The notes under the pieces were generated by a model, which did no database searches, had not been told where the DNA came from, and worked only from the letters and a program-made list of their open reading frames with translations. From Nocardia carnea (GTDB lineage: Bacteria > Actinomycetota > Actinomycetes > Mycobacteriales > Mycobacteriaceae): a stretch of 64,000 nt of DNA. Below are positions 61,570 through 64,000 of this stretch, in pieces. The stretch covers positions 20,591 to 84,590 of the forward strand of contig NZ_JARWOV010000108.1 in the NCBI RefSeq assembly GCF_029868855.1, read 5' to 3'. The translations under genes were made by a program, and so were the position numbers. How positions within the stretch are numbered: position 1 is the first letter of the stretch; every line of letters starts with the position of its first letter.

Positions 61570-61760
61570 CTGCCGACAACGACGGCAGGCCGGTTGCCGG
61601 TGGTATGCGGAGCCGACGACGACTCGTCCGGTCTCGTCGTCCGGGGCGCAACGTGTATTGTGTCGGCCGCAGCTCCAGCGGACTCGACAGCGACCGCACA
61701 CGCGTCATCGAATCGGTCGGACACGGACGTGCGAGTATCGCTACCGCTTCCCGGGCCGGT

Positions 61761-62327
61761 TCACATGCCGTGCTGGTAGAGATCGGCCAGCATGTCTTCG
61801 GCCCAGTCGGCGGCTATCGCTTCCGGTCCGGTCACGCGGAGTGCGGCCAGCACAGTGAGCAGCATGCCGGTCGCGAGGAAACGCCGGGCCTCCGCGATCG
61901 GGGCGCCGGTGAGTTCGCGGATGAGGCGATAGATGCGGCCGTAGCGGTCGCGGATCACCGGGCCGATATCGGGGTCGCCCGCCGCGGCGAAGGCGTGCAG
62001 GAGGACCTGGAGCAGGTTGCGGTCGGCGAGGAACCGGTTGTAGGCCTCCGAGAGCGCGTCGAGGGGTGCGCCCGGGCCGGCGGCTGTGGCGGCTTCGGTG
62101 AATACTGCCTCGATACGGTCGCAGACCTGGCCCACCGCGGCGAGGAACAGGCGCTGTTTGGAGCCGAAGAGGCGGATGACATAGGGCTGTGAGACACCCG
62201 CGCGCCGGGCGATCTCGTCGGTGCGGGTGGCCGCGTAGCCGGTTTCGGCGAAGGCGGAGACCGCCGCGTCCAATACCTGGGCGCCGCGTTCTTCGGCGGT
62301 CATCCTGATCCTGCTCGATTCCGGCAT
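61761..62327 (-). CDS. TetR-family regulator of the adjacent MFS gene
   Basis: 188 residues from ATG 62327, after a perfect GAGGAGG. The TetR HTH reads VLDAAVSAFAETGYAATRTDEIARRAGVSQPYVIRLFGSKQRLFLAAV. The C-terminal ligand domain is short. It is divergent from a 14-TM efflux gene with duplicated elements in between, the classic layout of a local repressor whose ligand is an exported compound. Confidence 0.92.
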   Translation of the reverse strand: MPESSRIRMTAEERGAQVLDAAVSAFAETGYAATRTDEIARRAGVSQPYVIRLFGSKQRLFLAAVGQVCDRIEAVFTEAATAAGPGAPLDALSEAYNRFLADRNLLQVLLHAFAAAGDPDIGPVIRDRYGRIYRLIRELTGAPIAEARRFLATGMLLTVLAALRVTGPEAIAADWAEDMLADLYQHGM

Positions 62328-62353
62328 GGTCCTCCTCAGGTCTGCTCGTACTG

Positions 62354-62407
62354 TTGACATGTTATCAGTCGATGCATACCGTTTTCGGTAGGTAGTTATC
62401 AGTCGAT
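62354..62407. promoter_or_regulatory. Promoter and duplicated operator for TetR/MFS pair
   Basis: GTTATCAGTCGAT occurs twice, at 62361-62373 and 62395-62407, 34 bases apart. Between them lies the dyad ACCGTTTTCGGT. TTGACA (62354-62359), 17-base spacer and TACCGT (62377-62382) form a likely promoter toward the MFS gene with the first copy inside the spacer. Binding of the TetR protein here is inferred. Confidence 0.55.
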
Positions 62408-62424
62408 TACAACAAGGATGCGAT

Positions 62425-63867
62425 ATGACCGAAGCGCTGACTTCACCCACCGTCATCACCGCAGACAACACCGCGGAACCCCACCGCGGCAGCGTCGCGC
62501 CGCGGCCACCGCTGGCACTCGTACTCGCCGCGGTCGGCATCCCCATGTTCATGGTCACGCTCGACAACCTGGTGGTCACCAATGCACTACCGGTGATCCG
62601 CACCGAACTGGGCGCCTCGCTCAGCGATCTGCAATGGTTCGTCAACGCCTACACGCTGTCCTTCGCCGCCCTGCTGCTCACCGCGTCCGCGCTCGGTGAT
62701 CGGCTCGGCCGCCGCCGTATCTTCCTCGCCGGTATCGCGCTGTTCACGCTCGCCTCCGCCGCCTGCGCCCTGGCGACCGACCCGGCAACGCTCATCGCCG
62801 CCCGGGTGGTGCAGGGCCTGGGTGGCGCGGCGGTGATGCCGCTATCGCTGACCTTGCTCTCCGACGCCGTACCGGAACGCCTGCGCAGTGCCGCGATCGG
62901 TATCTGGGGCGGGATCGCCGGCCTCGGGGTCGCTCTCGGTCCTCTGCTCGGCGGGGCGGTGGTCGACGGGATGAGCTGGCAGTGGATCTTCTGGGTCAAT
63001 GTGCCGATCGGGATCCTGGTACTGCCGCTGGTCGCCCGGGTCCTGCGCGATTCGCGTGGTGGTGCAGGCCGGTTGGATCCGCTCGGCTTGATCCTCGCCT
63101 CGGGAGGGGTGGTCGCGATCGTCTGGGGGATCGTGCACGGCGCCGACGACGGATGGACCTCGGGAAGTGTGCTGACCGCGCTGCTCGGTGGTGCGCTGCT
63201 GCTGGCCGCACTGGTCGCCTGGGAGCATCGGGCCTCCGCCCCCATGCTGGCTCCGCGCTTGTTCGGGGTGCGGGCGTTCAGTGTCGCGAACGTGGTGGCG
63301 TTCGCGTTCTCCGTCGGGGTGTTCGGGTCGATCTTCCTGCTCGCTCAGTACTTCCAGGTGGTGCAGGGATACAGCCCGCTGGAATCCGGTATCCGCACCA
63401 TGCCGTGGACCATGGCGCCGATGGTGGTGGCCCCACTCGCGGGACTGGTGATCGACCGCGTCGGCCCCCGGATCCTACTGGTCACCGGGCAGGCGCTGCT
63501 GGCCGTGGCGCTGGCCTGGATGGCGGCGGTGACCACGGTGGACCTCGCCTACAGTTCGTTCGTCGCCCCGCTACTGCTGGCCGGAATCGGAATGGGCCTG
63601 ACCTTCGCCCCACTGGCGACCGTGGTGATGGCCGCCGTGCCGGAGGCGGATCGGTCCGTGGCCTCGGGGACCAACAACACGGTGCGCGAGGTCGGCGTGG
63701 CCATGGGGATCGCGGTACTGGCGTCGGTGTTCGCCTCTTACGGTGCCTACACCGATCCGCAGGGTTACGTCGACGGACTGGTGCCCGCCGTGTGGGTGGG
63801 TGCGGCGATCGTGGCCGCCGGAGCGTTGGCCGCGGCCCTGCTGCCCGGCCGGGTGCGGGCCGAATGA
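62425..63867 (+). CDS. MFS drug transporter, DHA2 type (14 TM)
   Basis: 480 residues from ATG 62425. Fourteen hydrophobic segments. Motif A GDRLGRRRIFLAGIALF follows helix 2; motif B/C sequences RVVQGLGGAAVMPLSLTLL and GPLLGGAVVDGMSWQWIFWVNVPIG are those of the EmrB/QacA (DHA2) class of proton-driven drug exporters. LDNLVVTNALPVIRTELGASLSDLQW is the usual helix 1 motif. Exports hydrophobic drugs or metabolites; substrate unknown. Controlled, most likely, by the divergent TetR repressor. Confidence 0.93.
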   Translation: MTEALTSPTVITADNTAEPHRGSVAPRPPLALVLAAVGIPMFMVTLDNLVVTNALPVIRTELGASLSDLQWFVNAYTLSFAALLLTASALGDRLGRRRIFLAGIALFTLASAACALATDPATLIAARVVQGLGGAAVMPLSLTLLSDAVPERLRSAAIGIWGGIAGLGVALGPLLGGAVVDGMSWQWIFWVNVPIGILVLPLVARVLRDSRGGAGRLDPLGLILASGGVVAIVWGIVHGADDGWTSGSVLTALLGGALLLAALVAWEHRASAPMLAPRLFGVRAFSVANVVAFAFSVGVFGSIFLLAQYFQVVQGYSPLESGIRTMPWTMAPMVVAPLAGLVIDRVGPRILLVTGQALLAVALAWMAAVTTVDLAYSSFVAPLLLAGIGMGLTFAPLATVVMAAVPEADRSVASGTNNTVREVGVAMGIAVLASVFASYGAYTDPQGYVDGLVPAVWVGAAIVAAGALAAALLPGRVRAE

Positions 63868-63883
63868 GGGCATGATCGCCGAG

Positions 63884-64000
<117 letters not shown>

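Overview
The window is a stretch of high-GC actinobacterial chromosome, most likely from Nocardia or a close relative in Nocardiaceae. The evidence is the strong GC bias at third codon positions, many GTG starts, frequent promoters whose -10 box sits about 7 bases before the start codon (leaderless mRNAs), the CoaE-GrpB fusion, and a core gene order that matches, from memory, the M. tuberculosis block trpE-trpC-trpB-trpA-lgt-pykA-tesB1-pdtaR-polA-rpsA-coaE-uvrB-(Rv1636)-uvrA-infC-rpmI-rplT-tsnR. Accessory genes are inserted between these core genes.

Layout. 1-1.7 kb: small ORF plus DoxX-like membrane protein, a MarR regulator and a Bcp-type peroxiredoxin. 1.7-7.6 kb: tryptophan genes trpE, a Trp-associated membrane protein, trpC, trpB and trpA (trpD and trpG absent). 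7.7-12.3 kb: lgt, TM2 protein, pyk, tesB. 12.3-14.6 kb: unknown gene, LMW phosphatase-like gene, DUF4291 gene, tRNA-Leu(CAA). 14.8-21.2 kb: pdtaR, then a five-gene branched-chain amino-acid ABC transporter (livKHMGF). 21.4-25.0 kb: polA, then a branched-chain amino-acid attenuator leader in front of a stand-alone LeuA regulatory domain. 25.1-29.0 kb: thioredoxin, a 2H phosphoesterase and a polar amino-acid ABC transporter. 29.0-33.9 kb: an unknown small gene with a PI3/PI4-kinase-like gene, an isopropylmalate-dehydrogenase-family enzyme, an SPFH/ribbon-helix-helix operon with a clear operator, and a methyltransferase. 34-41.6 kb: rpsA, NAD(P)-binding protein/TetR pair, a 72-residue ORF, coaE, DUF402 protein, uvrB. 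41.6-49 kb: VOC/AraC pair, DoxX protein, universal stress protein, HelR-type RNA polymerase recycling ATPase, PAS-PAS-GGDEF protein. 49-57.7 kb: uvrA with a lysine/alanine-rich tail, a LuxR/NB-ARC regulator, VOC, DUF1801, DUF1844 and DinB proteins. 57.9-61.6 kb: structured leader, infC (probable ATC start), rpmI, rplT, an alpha/beta hydrolase and a SpoU rRNA methyltransferase. 61.8-63.9 kb: TetR/MFS efflux pair.

Two G/C homopolymer blocks (about 59562-59655 and 63884-64000) look like sequencing or assembly artefacts; the second probably marks a contig end.

The signals I think most deserve follow-up are the leaderless BCAA leader peptide and attenuator at 24335-24540, the two-gene kinase-like module at 29006-30357, the overlapping TATCANNNTGATA operators in front of the SPFH/RHH operon, and the infC leader with four tandem hairpins and an ATC start. 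No CRISPR array, insertion sequence, phage or plasmid gene was seen.
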